Below, in pieces: positions 37,207 through 47,406 of a stretch of 64,000 nt of DNA. The notes beneath the pieces were generated by a model, which was not told where the DNA came from, searched no databases, and saw nothing but the letters and a program-made list of their open reading frames with translations. Made by a program: the position numbers and the translations under genes. Origin of the DNA: Acinetobacter variabilis (GTDB lineage: Bacteria > Pseudomonadota > Gammaproteobacteria > Pseudomonadales > Moraxellaceae); NCBI RefSeq assembly GCF_000369625.1, contig NZ_KB850113.1:1247343-1311342 (forward strand). The letters are read 5' to 3'. Every line of letters begins with the position of its first letter. Position 1 is the first letter of the stretch.

Positions 37207-37548
37207 CTACATAGTGTAACTTTTACGTCCATCAGATTTAAGACCTGCAACCAGACGATCTGCTTCATTTTTGAAGAAAACGCCTTTTTCACCGGTGAGC
37301 TGAATCCCAAAACCTTGTGGCTTGATGCCATTCTGCTTTTGAGATATCCAGATTACTTTTCCGGTTAATGGAATTTTCTGCGTCTGTTCAGGTAAAGTCG
37401 TCAAAACAAATACTTCTTCACCCAGCTTGACTGGTTGCTTGGAAGGAATAAAAAGTCCACCACCTACAACATATGGCATATAACTGGCAAATAACGTTTC
37501 AATATCCGGAATATTGGCCTGAATAATACCGCCCATACGTGGTTGCAT
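37207..37548 (-). CDS. pilZ: Type IV pilus assembly protein PilZ
   Basis: This 113-residue protein is close to Pseudomonas PilZ: a start GIIQANIPDIETLFASYMP, then VVGGGLFIPS, LGEEVFVLTTLP and GKVIWISQK. The c-di-GMP-binding RxxxR motif is absent, as in classical PilZ, which binds FimX and PilB instead. It is located next to holB as in pseudomonads. Confidence 0.93.
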   Translation of the reverse strand: MQPRMGGIIQANIPDIETLFASYMPYVVGGGLFIPSKQPVKLGEEVFVLTTLPEQTQKIPLTGKVIWISQKQNGIKPQGFGIQLTGEKGVFFKNEADRLVAGLKSDGRKSYTM

Positions 37549-37565
37549 CTTGTTTTCCCCTTAAG

Positions 37566-38546
37566 CTAAAGATTCATCAGCTTGATACACAATTCATCGA
37601 GCACCAGATTACTTTGTACATTCTGCTCAAGATATTGTTTGGCTCGCTGAAAATCCTCATAAATTTCAAAAAGTGTTTCCAATGAATATTGTTCGGCCAA
37701 TACATTAAAGTCCAGATCAATGTTTTTTACGGCCTGATTTAGCTTGACACAAATTAAATCGGACAACAAGTATTCAAACATTTGACCAAATTCACCAAAA
37801 CTCAGGCTTTTATTCCATTTGGTCGCAATTGCCATGGGCATATTTTTTTGAATAGCCAGTTTTTTCCAGTCTTCTATGAATTCCTGACGTAGTGGCAGCC
37901 ATGAACTTTGTGCAACCTCAACCGCTTGCAAAGGCATCTGATTGGATAAATTCATCAATAACTGCTGCTGGCTCGAACCTGCTTCAGGTAATTGCACTTC
38001 TACATATTCACCGAATTGCACTGATGAAATCCGGTCCAAAGCAAAATGCTGTAAACGGCTGCGAATAGTTGCAGGCAATTTCAGATAATGATCCGCAAGT
38101 AAAATGATGACAATATTTTCACCCGGTTCTTCCAGAGTTTTCAGCAAGGCATTAGAAGAGGCAATATTTAATGCTTCAGCGGGTTCAATGACAACGACGC
38201 GCCAGCCATCCACGGTCTGCTGTACAAAAGGCAGAAGATCACGGATTTTTTCAATTTTAATTTTGGCATTCTGTTTTTTATTGTCTTCATCAGTACTGAT
38301 ATAGACGTAATTCGGATGGGTATCCGCTTTTAACCACTGACAGCTACCACACTCACCGCATGGCCCATCAGGCTGACGGTTCAGGCATAAAACCCAGGCC
38401 AGAAACTGCTGGGCAAAGGCTTCTTTACCACAGCCTTTTTTTCCATAGAATAACAAACCATGTCCAAGCTTAGGAAAACGCCCGGTTAGCGTTTCCCAAA
38501 CCTGTTGCTGCCATGGATAAATCTGTGCATTGACATCAAGCGGCAT
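37566..38546 (-). CDS. holB: DNA polymerase III delta' subunit
   Basis: The 326-residue clamp-loader subunit has the P-loop-like GKKGCGKEAF, the zinc module CLNRQPDGPCGECGSC, and the segment ALLKTLEEPGENIVIIL (Sensor 1 region). It is part of the tau-delta-delta' complex loading the beta clamp. It precedes pilZ by 18 bp. Confidence 0.94.
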   Translation of the reverse strand: MPLDVNAQIYPWQQQVWETLTGRFPKLGHGLLFYGKKGCGKEAFAQQFLAWVLCLNRQPDGPCGECGSCQWLKADTHPNYVYISTDEDNKKQNAKIKIEKIRDLLPFVQQTVDGWRVVVIEPAEALNIASSNALLKTLEEPGENIVIILLADHYLKLPATIRSRLQHFALDRISSVQFGEYVEVQLPEAGSSQQQLLMNLSNQMPLQAVEVAQSSWLPLRQEFIEDWKKLAIQKNMPMAIATKWNKSLSFGEFGQMFEYLLSDLICVKLNQAVKNIDLDFNVLAEQYSLETLFEIYEDFQRAKQYLEQNVQSNLVLDELCIKLMNL

Positions 38547-38560
38547 GGAGAATTCTCAAA

Positions 38561-39322
38561 TTAAGCAAAAGAAGATGGATCCATCTGGTTCAGGCGGTCC
38601 AGATCTTCCTGCGTATCGACACCTGGCGGTAAATTGGCTTCTGCCACAGCAATGGCAATACGGTGACCATTTTCCAGTACACGTAACTGTTCTAAAGATT
38701 CCAGTTTTTCCAGCACACCTATTTCCCAGGTTACATATTCCTGTAGCAGTTTTACTCGGTAAGCATATAAACCCAAATGACGATAAGCCCAATCATGCAG
38801 TTTTTGTTTAGCCAGTTTGGCACCATCACGGTCATAAGGAATCGTAGCACGACTAAAATACAGGGCCTGATTGTGCTTAGACATCACAACCTTAACAATG
38901 CTGTCACGCTTAAATTCCTCTAAATGATGAATTGGCTCACACAGAGTCGACATTGAGCAAGCTGGTTGATCTTCTAAGAGTTGCGCGACCTGTTTAACTA
39001 ACTGGGCTGGCAATAAAGGTTCATCACCCTGCACATTTACGATAATGTCATCACTCGCCCACCCCTTGATTCGAGCTACCTCGCTTAGACGATCTGTACC
39101 TGATGGATGATCTGCTGAAGTCAGGACCACATCAACGCCTTCAACACGGCAAACTTCTGCAATACGTTCATCATCTGTCGCCACACACAGGTCATCAAAG
39201 CCCTGCACTTTTTTAGCCTGATCCACGACACGCAGAATCATTCGACGACCATGGATTTCCAGCAAAGGTTTACCCGGCAAACGTGAACTGGAGAAGCGTG
39301 CAGGAATAACTATATGTTTCAT
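38561..39322 (-). CDS. kdsB: 3-deoxy-manno-octulosonate cytidylyltransferase
   Basis: The 253-residue enzyme activates Kdo as CMP-Kdo for lipid A-core synthesis. Motifs: [16 protein letters not shown] at the start, VNVQGDEPL in the middle and the [11 protein letters not shown] segment. It lies 12 bp after lpxK and completes an exbB-exbD-msbA-lpxK-kdsB row. Confidence 0.97.
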   Translation of the reverse strand: MKHIVIPARFSSSRLPGKPLLEIHGRRMILRVVDQAKKVQGFDDLCVATDDERIAEVCRVEGVDVVLTSADHPSGTDRLSEVARIKGWASDDIIVNVQGDEPLLPAQLVKQVAQLLEDQPACSMSTLCEPIHHLEEFKRDSIVKVVMSKHNQALYFSRATIPYDRDGAKLAKQKLHDWAYRHLGLYAYRVKLLQEYVTWEIGVLEKLESLEQLRVLENGHRIAIAVAEANLPPGVDTQEDLDRLNQMDPSSFA

Positions 39323-39334
39323 CGTAAATAAACC

Positions 39335-40339
39335 TTAAGAAATAGAAATACCCTGTTGCTCTAATTGCTGCTGCAATATTGTATAACAGGCAGGTGACAA
39401 GACTGCATCGACCGGCACCACCCAGATATCCCGCTGATAATCTGGATACTGTTTGAGTAATGCCATAATTTTAACTGCATCTTTTTCAGTAGTAATAATC
39501 GGACTATTGTCATCGAATTGCAGGTCTTCAATTTCATAATCATGATGGTCTGGAAATTCGTGACACTGAAATTGCTGCAGCCCCAGATGTTCTAGCGTTT
39601 GATAAAAACGCTGCGGAAAACCGATGCCGACTACTGCATAAAAAGCCGCAGTTGGATCAAAGCTTTTGATGACATCCTGATTTAATAGATAGGGCTGAGA
39701 GGCTGCAAGATGCATATGCAAAGGCAAAACTGGATTTACTGCATGTTCAATTACGGTACCCTCTTCTAAGCGGGTAACGGGTTCACGCAGATAACCTTCA
39801 GGTAAAAGTTTCTGGTTACCCAAGCCTCGGTTATTATCCAGCACAATCCATTCAATCTGCCGATTTAAAGCCCAGTGCTGCAAACCGTCATCACAAATAA
39901 TTAAATCCAGTGCATGCTTTTCTAGCAAAAGCTCAATGCTCTTCTGGCGATTTGGCCCCACAGCCATCGGCACACCAGTCGCTTGGACAATTAAGGCTGG
40001 TTCATCCCCTACCACTTCAGGCAAGGTATTTAAATCGACATAAGCAGGAAAAGGACCTTTACCACCATAACCTCGGCTGATCACACCAATCCGTAAGCCT
40101 TTTTCATTAAGGTAATCCACCAGATGAATCAGCAAAGGTGTTTTACCACTCCCACCTACGGTAATATTCCCAATCACCATTACTGGAATAGGTGCGGTAT
40201 AACTTTTCTTGATCCCTTTACGGTAAAGCCAGTGATTGCTGACAAAACCCAAGCGGTAAAGCCAGGACAAAGGACGCAGCACAACCAGCCACTTTGCCTG
40301 TGTATTCCAAGCATCCTGAATGATCTGTGCCAAAGCCAT
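39335..40339 (-). CDS. lpxK: Tetraacyldisaccharide 4'-kinase
   Basis: This 334-residue inner-membrane-associated kinase adds the 4' phosphate of lipid A. The P-loop GNITVGGSGKTPL and the motif ISRGYGGK are clear, and LIICDDGLQHWAL holds a family acidic pair. It starts 3 bp after the msbA stop, so the two are tightly coupled. Confidence 0.96.
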   Translation of the reverse strand: MALAQIIQDAWNTQAKWLVVLRPLSWLYRLGFVSNHWLYRKGIKKSYTAPIPVMVIGNITVGGSGKTPLLIHLVDYLNEKGLRIGVISRGYGGKGPFPAYVDLNTLPEVVGDEPALIVQATGVPMAVGPNRQKSIELLLEKHALDLIICDDGLQHWALNRQIEWIVLDNNRGLGNQKLLPEGYLREPVTRLEEGTVIEHAVNPVLPLHMHLAASQPYLLNQDVIKSFDPTAAFYAVVGIGFPQRFYQTLEHLGLQQFQCHEFPDHHDYEIEDLQFDDNSPIITTEKDAVKIMALLKQYPDYQRDIWVVPVDAVLSPACYTILQQQLEQQGISIS

Positions 40340-40342
40340 GAC

Positions 40343-42070
40343 TTAATGTTCCTCGAAATTACGTTGGTGCAGCTGATAATAAGCACCTTGGCGTGCAATC
40401 AGCTCAGCATGATTACCCTGCTCAATAATACGACCTTGATCCATCACGACAATGCGATCGGCATTTTCAATTGTTGATAGACGATGCGCAATCACAATCG
40501 TAGTCCGATCTTGCATCGCCTGATCAAAGGCACGCTGAATAAAGTATTCAGATTCGTTATCCAGCGCACTAGTCGCTTCATCCAGAATCAGGATCGGTGC
40601 ATTTTTCAGAATAGCACGGGCGATCGCAATACGCTGACGCTGACCACCTGACAGATTCAGACCTTGAGCACCTAGTGGCGTATCATAACCTTGTGGCAAG
40701 GCCATAATGAAATCATGCGCATAGGCGGCTTTTGCTGCTACAATGATTTCTTCATCACTCGCACTTTCTAGCTGGCCATAAGCAATATTTTCACGGACAG
40801 TACGGTTAAACAGCACTACCTGCTGGTTTACCATCGCGATCTGGGTACGTAAAGCAGTCAACTCATAATCAGTAATCGGTTTTTGATCCAGTAAAATTTG
40901 CCCGGATGTAGCTTCCTGATAACGTACCAATAGATTCACTAGAGAGGTTTTGCCTGCTCCTGAACGTCCAACCAATGCGACAGTCTCGCCCGCTCTCACT
41001 TCCAGGTTAAAGTCATGAATCGCATGGTGACCATCGCCATAAACCAGATTGACATCTTTAAATTGAATATTGCCTTTTAAGGTATCATTGAGTTTGCCAG
41101 TATTATGCTCTTCAGGCATATCTAGCAATTCAAACACAGAATGTGCGGCCGCCATACCACGCTGAATTTTTTCATTCACATCAGTTAATGTCTTGATTGG
41201 TCGCGCCAACATGCCTGCAGCTGTAATATAAGCAACAAATTCACCCGCAGTAGTATCTCCCAGAATTTGTGGGCGCAATGCAATATACATCACGATACTA
41301 AGTGAAACTGACATGATCAGCTGCACCACTGGACTGTTCAGCTGCTGTACTGCCACCATCTTTAAGCCACGGCGCAGGTTTTCCAAAGAATTCTGTTTAA
41401 AACGTTCCTGCTCATAAATCTGACCACCAAAACCCTTGACAATCAGATTGGCATTTACCGTTTCCTGAACCACATGGTTCACATCACCCATGGTGTCCTG
41501 AACCTGTTGTGATAGCTTGCGCATCCTTTTTGAGGCTTTACTGATCACAAAACCAATCACAGGTCCAAAGATCAGAATACACATGGTTAAACGCCAGTTG
41601 GTATATAAAAGATATCCCAATAAGGCAATTGTGATCAGACCTTGCTGAATGATCGTTCTAAGTGCTTCAGTTGAGGCTGCGGTGAGCTGCTCAACGTTAT
41701 ACATAATTTTGGCCGTAATATGACCACTGGTATTGTCCAGAAAATATTGCGCAGGCAAACGCAATATTTTGGCAAAGACTTCCTGACGAATATTAAATAC
41801 CAGATTACGGGAGATGACCGCCGTATAATACCCACCGAGGAATAGGCCTAAGCCCCGGAAGAACATCAGTACTACCACTAAGAATGGGAAAAGTAAGGTG
41901 AAACCCTGGTCTCTGTTTTGTATCGCCTCAATGATATATTCCAGTAATTTGGCTACAGAAACTTCTGTCGCCGCATTCATAGAGAAACCAAGCAGGACAA
42001 TTAAGGCTGTGCCCCAAAATGGTTTTAAATAGTTTAAAAGGCGAAGATAGACCTTAAAATCGTGCTTCAC
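40343..42070 (-). CDS. msbA: Lipid A export ATP-binding/permease protein
   Basis: This 575-residue half-transporter flips lipid A-core across the inner membrane. It has six membrane helices in the first 320 residues. The ATPase has Walker A VGRSGAGKTS, signature LSGGQRQRIAIARAI and Walker B ILILDEATSALD. The start is a GTG whose G is the last base of the exbD stop (TAGTG), with GAGG six bases upstream. Confidence 0.96.
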   Translation of the reverse strand: MKHDFKVYLRLLNYLKPFWGTALIVLLGFSMNAATEVSVAKLLEYIIEAIQNRDQGFTLLFPFLVVVLMFFRGLGLFLGGYYTAVISRNLVFNIRQEVFAKILRLPAQYFLDNTSGHITAKIMYNVEQLTAASTEALRTIIQQGLITIALLGYLLYTNWRLTMCILIFGPVIGFVISKASKRMRKLSQQVQDTMGDVNHVVQETVNANLIVKGFGGQIYEQERFKQNSLENLRRGLKMVAVQQLNSPVVQLIMSVSLSIVMYIALRPQILGDTTAGEFVAYITAAGMLARPIKTLTDVNEKIQRGMAAAHSVFELLDMPEEHNTGKLNDTLKGNIQFKDVNLVYGDGHHAIHDFNLEVRAGETVALVGRSGAGKTSLVNLLVRYQEATSGQILLDQKPITDYELTALRTQIAMVNQQVVLFNRTVRENIAYGQLESASDEEIIVAAKAAYAHDFIMALPQGYDTPLGAQGLNLSGGQRQRIAIARAILKNAPILILDEATSALDNESEYFIQRAFDQAMQDRTTIVIAHRLSTIENADRIVVMDQGRIIEQGNHAELIARQGAYYQLHQRNFEEH

Positions 42071-42492
42071 TAATAACCTCGAGTTGGTACTTTCGTACTG
42101 ATGTTGACATTAACAAAGCCAAGTTGCCCTGCAACGTCCATGACACGAATAACATCCTGATGTGTCGCTTTTGCATCAGCGGCAATGACAAACATTAAAT
42201 CACGACGTTCATTCGAAATCTGTTTAATTGCCGTATTTAAATCTGCTGCATCTTTACTGGCAATAGATTGACCATTCACGGCATAGTGGCCATTGGCATC
42301 CACAATCACTTCAATTTTCTGGTCAAAATTCTTGGGCGGCACACCTTGCGCATCTGGAAGCGTCAGGTTCATCCGGCTCATCTGGTTAAATGTGGTTGAA
42401 AGCAGCAGAAAGACCAAAATAAATAGCAGGCAATCAATCATGGGCGTCAGATTGATATGTACATCTTCCACCTGGTTACGTTTAAATTTCAT
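42070..42492 (-). CDS. exbD: Biopolymer transport protein ExbD/TolR family
   Basis: A single N-terminal membrane helix contains the proton-path aspartate Asp20 in LTPMIDCLLFILVFLLL; the rest is a periplasmic domain. It forms an energy-coupling motor with ExbB for TonB-type transport, or serves a related role. Its gene pairs with exbB and runs directly into msbA. Confidence 0.94.
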   Translation of the reverse strand: MKFKRNQVEDVHINLTPMIDCLLFILVFLLLSTTFNQMSRMNLTLPDAQGVPPKNFDQKIEVIVDANGHYAVNGQSIASKDAADLNTAIKQISNERRDLMFVIAADAKATHQDVIRVMDVAGQLGFVNVNISTKVPTRGY

Positions 42493-42502
42493 GCCCCTGC
42501 TC

Positions 42503-43144
42503 CTAGCTTGCTTTCTTGATGCGTTCTTCTACATCATCTGAAGCATTCAAATAGAACAGATTGGCATGAAATAAGGTTGCCTGCTGTTCAAGTTCCGCCA
42601 CATATTCCTGAACCAGCCGCTGGAAATAACGATGTGCAAATAAAGCAGGAATAGCAATCAACATACCCGCTGCTGTTGTGATCAGTGCTTTGGAAATACC
42701 GGGCATCATTAACACCGGGTCACTATTAGTACCGACATCAATCATTAAAAATGATTCGATAATCCCAATGACTGTACCCAGCAAACCGAGTAAAGGCGCT
42801 ACTGCGCTCAAAGTACCCAGAAAATTAATATTTTTTTCCAGATAGCCAATTTCCTGTGAAGCTATCACTTCCATCTGGGCACGAGCATATTGCTCAGAAT
42901 GGTGACGCGCTTCAAAACCAGCAGTAAATACACGACCCAAAGTACTGTTTTTCAAAGCTGAACTCTGTTGCAGCTTTTGCATGGCTTGGTCTGCATTTTG
43001 TGCAGGACCTATCAGAAGTGAGTTGGGCAGTACCAGACTCTTTTTTAAACGAATGAAGCGCTCAACTGAAATCGCCAGCATAAATATCGAACACAATACT
43101 AGCGGCAGCATCAACCAGCCGCCTGCTTTAACCAATTCCCACAT
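42503..43144 (-). CDS. exbB: MotA/TolQ/ExbB proton-channel family protein
   Basis: This 213-residue protein has three membrane helices, one near the start and two in the second half. The core is LSAVAPLLGLLGTVIGIIESF and MLIAIPALFAHRYF. It starts the exbB-exbD-msbA-lpxK-kdsB unit. Known homologues in this position in pseudomonads are named exbB. Confidence 0.94.
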   Translation of the reverse strand: MWELVKAGGWLMLPLVLCSIFMLAISVERFIRLKKSLVLPNSLLIGPAQNADQAMQKLQQSSALKNSTLGRVFTAGFEARHHSEQYARAQMEVIASQEIGYLEKNINFLGTLSAVAPLLGLLGTVIGIIESFLMIDVGTNSDPVLMMPGISKALITTAAGMLIAIPALFAHRYFQRLVQEYVAELEQQATLFHANLFYLNASDDVEERIKKAS

Positions 43145-43181
43145 CTGATTTATTCCCCAATAAAAACAAATTTTAAATTAA

Positions 43182-44069
43182 TTATTCTTCGCCCAGGATC
43201 GAAAGAATCCCGTCCAGCTCTTCTAAAGAATGATAGCTAATGACCAGCTTGCCTTTTCCTTGCTTGTTGTAGTCAATTTTAACATCCGCACTAAAGCGCT
43301 CAGACAGACGCTGAGTCAGCTGCTGAATGTCTGGCGCAATCGCTGCTTTTGGTTTTTCTGTTTTCGGTGCATTGTAGTCGCGTACCAACTGTTCGGTTTG
43401 GCGTACTGATAGGCTTTTTTCAATGACCATCTCAGCAACTCTAAGCTGATCTTTAGCCTTCAAAGTCAGGATGGCACGTGCATGTCCCATATCCAGCAAG
43501 CCCTGCTGCATAAAGTCTTTTACTTCTTCAGCCAGAGTTAGCAGACGCAGCAGATTGCTCACTGTGGTACGCGCCTTACCGACAGTATCGGCAATTTCCT
43601 GATGGCTTAAACCAAACTCGTCATGGAAACGCTGCAAAGCCATCGCCTGATCAATCGGGTTCAGGTCCTGGCGCTGAATGTTTTCGATTAAAGCTAATGC
43701 AATTGCGACCTGATCATTCAGCTCACGCACAATCGCAGGAACTTCAGTCAGGCCTGCCAGTTGTGCCGCACGCCAGCGACGCTCACCCGCAATAATCTCG
43801 TATGGATAGCGTTCATCATCGACCGGACGGATCACGATCGGTTGCATGATGCCATGCTTTTCAATCGATGCTGCCAATTCCTGCAGATCCTGCTCATTGA
43901 TATAGCGACGTGGCTGATATTCACCACGTTTCAGCAGATTGACATCAATCTGTTTCAACTGACCATGATCAAGACCTTGTGCTTCGAGTTGTAATTTTTC
44001 TTTTTGAATTGATCCCAGCAAGGCATCTAAACCACGACCTTTGGCGAGTCCACGTTTCTTGACGGTCAT
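43182..44069 (-). CDS. parB: Chromosome partitioning protein ParB
   Basis: A 295-residue CTPase and DNA-binding clamp. The N-terminal domain has GEYQPRR and the C-motif GERRWRAAQLAG. The HTH is LSHQEIADTVGKARTTVSN. A C-terminal dimer domain follows. Its ATG overlaps the parA stop as ATGA. I found no parS sequence in the window. Confidence 0.96.
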   Translation of the reverse strand: MTVKKRGLAKGRGLDALLGSIQKEKLQLEAQGLDHGQLKQIDVNLLKRGEYQPRRYINEQDLQELAASIEKHGIMQPIVIRPVDDERYPYEIIAGERRWRAAQLAGLTEVPAIVRELNDQVAIALALIENIQRQDLNPIDQAMALQRFHDEFGLSHQEIADTVGKARTTVSNLLRLLTLAEEVKDFMQQGLLDMGHARAILTLKAKDQLRVAEMVIEKSLSVRQTEQLVRDYNAPKTEKPKAAIAPDIQQLTQRLSERFSADVKIDYNKQGKGKLVISYHSLEELDGILSILGEE

Positions 44070-44848
44070 GCTTTACTTCCTTTTTTCACTTTACTTTTCT
44101 TTAATACTTCAGCTGCCAGATTTAAGTAAGCAACTGCACCCTTTGAACTTTTTTCAAAATAAATCACTGGTAGACCATGTGCCGGCGCTTCAGCCAGACG
44201 GATATTACGTGGAATCACGGTTTCATAAAGTTTTTTACCAAAATATTGTTCCAACTCTTCCGAGACATCACGGGTCAAGGCATTTCGAGCATCATACATG
44301 GTACGCAATACACCCACGATCTGTAGGTCTGGATTAAGTGCCTGCTGAATGCGGTCAATGGTTTGTGTCAGATCAGCCAGACCTTCCAATGCATAATATT
44401 CGCATTGCATCGGGATGATGACACCATCCACCGCTGCCAATGCATTCACGGTGATCAGGCTTAAGCTTGGTGCACAATCAACAATGATATAGTCGAATGA
44501 GGATTCAATTTCCTGCAAAGCTTCACGCAAAATGAATTCACGGCCTTTTTGCTCGGCAATCGCCAGCTCCACACCAGCCAGATCACGGTTTGCCCCTAAA
44601 ACCTTATATCCGACTTCAGCTTTAGTAATCGCAGTTTCAATCGGCACTTCACCTAGCAATACATCAGTCACTGAATACAGCAGGTCATTTTTCTGAATCC
44701 CCGATCCCATGGTCGCGTTACCTTGAGAATCCATATCCACAAGCAAAACGCGTTTTTTTAACACAGCGAGAGATGCCGCCAAATTTACTGCGGTTGTGGT
44801 TTTACCGACACCACCTTTCTGGTTGGCAATCGCAATAATTTGTGCCAT
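44066..44848 (-). CDS. parA: Chromosome partitioning ATPase ParA
   Basis: This 260-residue Soj/ParA-type ATPase has the deviant Walker A KGGVGKTTTAVNLA at about 11 and the DYIIVDCAPSLS Walker B. It acts with ParB in origin segregation. It follows rsmG, the common rsmG-parA-parB order near the replication origin. Confidence 0.97.
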   Translation of the reverse strand: MAQIIAIANQKGGVGKTTTAVNLAASLAVLKKRVLLVDMDSQGNATMGSGIQKNDLLYSVTDVLLGEVPIETAITKAEVGYKVLGANRDLAGVELAIAEQKGREFILREALQEIESSFDYIIVDCAPSLSLITVNALAAVDGVIIPMQCEYYALEGLADLTQTIDRIQQALNPDLQIVGVLRTMYDARNALTRDVSEELEQYFGKKLYETVIPRNIRLAEAPAHGLPVIYFEKSSKGAVAYLNLAAEVLKKSKVKKGSKA

Positions 44849-44872
44849 GTTGACCCCGATCCTTCAAAAATT

Positions 44873-45505
44873 TTAAATACGTTTTAATAGAAGTAAATGA
44901 CGTTGTTCGTCCAAGCGCGGAACCTTCAGTTCAATAATCTGACAGCTAAATTCATCTTTTAACGCTGCCACTTCCTCTTCAGGAATCAAACCTTTCATGG
45001 AAGCAATAATACTCTGCTCATGTATATACGGTTTAGATGCATTCACAAAATCTGTCAATGAAGCAAATGCACGACTGGTAATCACATCAAACTGACCCAG
45101 CTCATTGATACTGTCTTCATTTTCCACACGGGTTTGTACTGCAATGACATTTTTTAATTTTAGGTCTGCAATAAACTGCTTCAGGAAACGAATTTTTTTA
45201 CCGTTTGAATCCAGTAGTACACATTCACGCTCAGGCTGACATAAAGCAATGATCATGCCCGGCATACCACCACCAGTCCCGATGTCGAGCAAACGACCTG
45301 CAGGCAAATCCTTTAGAATACTCAAACTGTCAAGCAGATGCTTAACTAGCATTTCCTTAGGATCACGAATTGCAGTCAAATTGTATGCTTTATTCCACAG
45401 CACCAAAGCGTCCTGGTACTTGAGTAATAAATTTAAAGCTTCATCAGACAGCTCTAAACCTAAAGCCTGGCTACCCTGCTTTAGTTCTTGAAAAAACGTG
45501 TGCAT
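44873..45505 (-). CDS. rsmG: 16S rRNA (guanine-527 N7)-methyltransferase
   Basis: This 210-residue enzyme has the SAM site LLDIGTGGGMPGMIIAL and the segment NLTAIRDPKEMLVKHLLDSL. Loss of RsmG is known to give low-level streptomycin resistance. The start at 45505 is an ATG; the longer frame begins at a TTG. No mnmG is next to it. Confidence 0.95.
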   Translation of the reverse strand: MHTFFQELKQGSQALGLELSDEALNLLLKYQDALVLWNKAYNLTAIRDPKEMLVKHLLDSLSILKDLPAGRLLDIGTGGGMPGMIIALCQPERECVLLDSNGKKIRFLKQFIADLKLKNVIAVQTRVENEDSINELGQFDVITSRAFASLTDFVNASKPYIHEQSIIASMKGLIPEEEVAALKDEFSCQIIELKVPRLDEQRHLLLLKRI

Positions 45506-45573
45506 AAACAATCAACGCTCGAAAAAGTTAAGTGGAAGTATACCGTTTTCTCTATATTGGCACAGTAGGGAGT

Positions 45574-45596
45574 GCTTAGTGAATATTCACTTAAGC
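45574..45596. repeat. Inverted repeat spanning the murU stop codon
   Basis: The palindrome AGTGAATATTCACT lies inside longer pairing arms GCTTA and TAAGC, and GGGAGT and ACTTCCC flank it. It may form a strong hairpin between murU and rsmG, but no T run follows. Confidence 0.5.
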
Positions 45597-46280
45597 AGAC
45601 TTCCCTTCTCGGATCATTAAATCCAATGCATTCAAACGCTCAGGTGTTCCCACATCCACCCAAATACCTGTCAATTTAGAAGAAGCAATCTTGTTTTCCA
45701 GCATTGCTGCTTTTAATAGTGGTGCTAAAGGACGTTTTCCAGCCTCTAAGCCTGCAAACATTTTCGGATGAATCACCGATACACCACTAAAAGTCAGGTT
45801 TTCACCCGCCACCTGCTGATCAAAGGTATAAGCCTTGCCGTCTGCAAGTGTAAAATCACCGTTAGGGTGCTGCTCCGGGTTTTGTACCAAAACCAGATGT
45901 GCCAGATTTTCACCCAGCTCAACATTCAATAAAGGTGCAAAGTCCATGGTTGTCCAGACATCACCATTGACCAGAATAAAAGGCTCATCACCCAGGAGTG
46001 GTAAAGCATTAATAATGCCACCGGCTGTTTCCAGCCCTTCACCTTCATGTGACCATAAAATCTTGATACCGAACTGTGAACCGTCACCCAAGGCCTGAGC
46101 TAGTTTTTCACCCAACCAAGCCGTATTGATGACAATTTCATTCACGCCCATCGCAGCCAGTTTTTCAATATGCCAGACAATTAGCGGCTTACCACCCACT
46201 TCCAGCAAAGGTTTTGGCGTATACAAAGTTAAAGGACGCATGCGGTTGCCCAAGCCAGCCGCGAGAATCATCGCTTTCAT
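45591..46280 (-). CDS. murU: N-acetylmuramate alpha-1-phosphate uridylyltransferase
   Basis: This 229-residue nucleotidyltransferase has the N-terminal MILAAGLGNRMRPLT and PKPLLEVGGKPL, then LVNGDVWTTMDF with metal-binding Asp. In Pseudomonas, AmgK and MurU convert recycled MurNAc to UDP-MurNAc and bypass early targets such as MurA. The gene directly abuts amgK (TAAATG). Confidence 0.93.
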   Translation of the reverse strand: MKAMILAAGLGNRMRPLTLYTPKPLLEVGGKPLIVWHIEKLAAMGVNEIVINTAWLGEKLAQALGDGSQFGIKILWSHEGEGLETAGGIINALPLLGDEPFILVNGDVWTTMDFAPLLNVELGENLAHLVLVQNPEQHPNGDFTLADGKAYTFDQQVAGENLTFSGVSVIHPKMFAGLEAGKRPLAPLLKAAMLENKIASSKLTGIWVDVGTPERLNALDLMIREGKSA

Positions 46281-47294
46281 TTAGGCCGCTACCTCGTATG
46301 AACCATATTTTGCTTCAAAAGCTGGCATCACTTTTTCATGAATAAACTGCATAAATGGCTGTAATTCTGGATAGTCTTTGGTTTCTTCGAGCAGATACCA
46401 CATCACACGTGGCAGGTCTTTTAGATAGCCAGATTTCCCATCTCGCTCAAATAGACGTACGAAAATACCTAAAATCTTGATATGACGCTGAATCGCCATC
46501 ATATCCGCATCTTTTTTAAACTGTTCGAAATCACGGTCCTGTTTTGCCGCTGCTGGTAACAGGTCATAGAACACTTTAAACCAGCGATACACGCGATCTG
46601 CATTCCACTGTACATAAGCATCACGGGTAATAGAGATCAGGTCATAGGTATCAGCACCAATCACTGCATCCTGAAAATCAATCACACCCAGTTCGGTTTC
46701 ATTTTCGATTTTCATCAGGTTACGGCTATGAAAATCACGATGCACAATGACTTGAGGTTGTGCCAAAGCAGCATTCGCCAGTATCGCAAATGTGCGCTTG
46801 ATCAAAGCAGATTCCGCTTCAGTAGGCTGGATTTTTAGAGCAGGTAGCATCCAGTCAGTCAGCAACTCCATTTCAGAAATAAGCTTCTCATAAGAATAAG
46901 CAGGAAACTGACCTTCTCCAGGAATGGACTGCAGCTGAATCAGCTGTTTAAAACTTTGCTGATAATAGGCATCAACCGTCTGATCATTCAGCAGATTTGA
47001 CAACAGCACATCACCAAAATCTTCGAGCAGCAAAAAACCATTTTCCAGGTCTTTGGCCACGATGTGTGGAATACGTACGCCATGGGCATCAAAAAATTCA
47101 TCAATCGTCACAAAAGGCACACAATCTTCTTTTTCTGGTGGTGCATCCATGAGCATAAATGTTTTATTATTCAGTTTGATTCGTGCATAACGACGAAAAC
47201 TTGCATCGCCTGCTAAAAAATGTGTTTCAAATTGATCTGAACCGAGTACAGAAGCAATCCAAGATTGTATCAATTGTTCGCGTTGAGTATTCAT
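46281..47294 (-). CDS. amgK: N-acetylmuramate/N-acetylglucosamine kinase
   Basis: This 337-residue aminoglycoside-phosphotransferase-fold kinase phosphorylates the anomeric position of MurNAc and GlcNAc in cell-wall recycling. The catalytic loop VIVHRDFHSRNLM and the metal-binding GVIDFQDAVIGADTYDL are clear. It is directly followed by murU. It is divergent from lptD with 112 bp between them. The ATG at 47294 is chosen over a TTG. Confidence 0.93.
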   Translation of the reverse strand: MNTQREQLIQSWIASVLGSDQFETHFLAGDASFRRYARIKLNNKTFMLMDAPPEKEDCVPFVTIDEFFDAHGVRIPHIVAKDLENGFLLLEDFGDVLLSNLLNDQTVDAYYQQSFKQLIQLQSIPGEGQFPAYSYEKLISEMELLTDWMLPALKIQPTEAESALIKRTFAILANAALAQPQVIVHRDFHSRNLMKIENETELGVIDFQDAVIGADTYDLISITRDAYVQWNADRVYRWFKVFYDLLPAAAKQDRDFEQFKKDADMMAIQRHIKILGIFVRLFERDGKSGYLKDLPRVMWYLLEETKDYPELQPFMQFIHEKVMPAFEAKYGSYEVAA

Positions 47295-47406
47295 TTGCAA
47301 TAAATTCTAGTACAGGCTGAGTTTTTAAAGTGCTAAGTGTAGCTACTTATCAACTTTTTCTCTATGATGCGACAATAATTAATTGCGATAAAAGCATGAT
47401 TGGTTA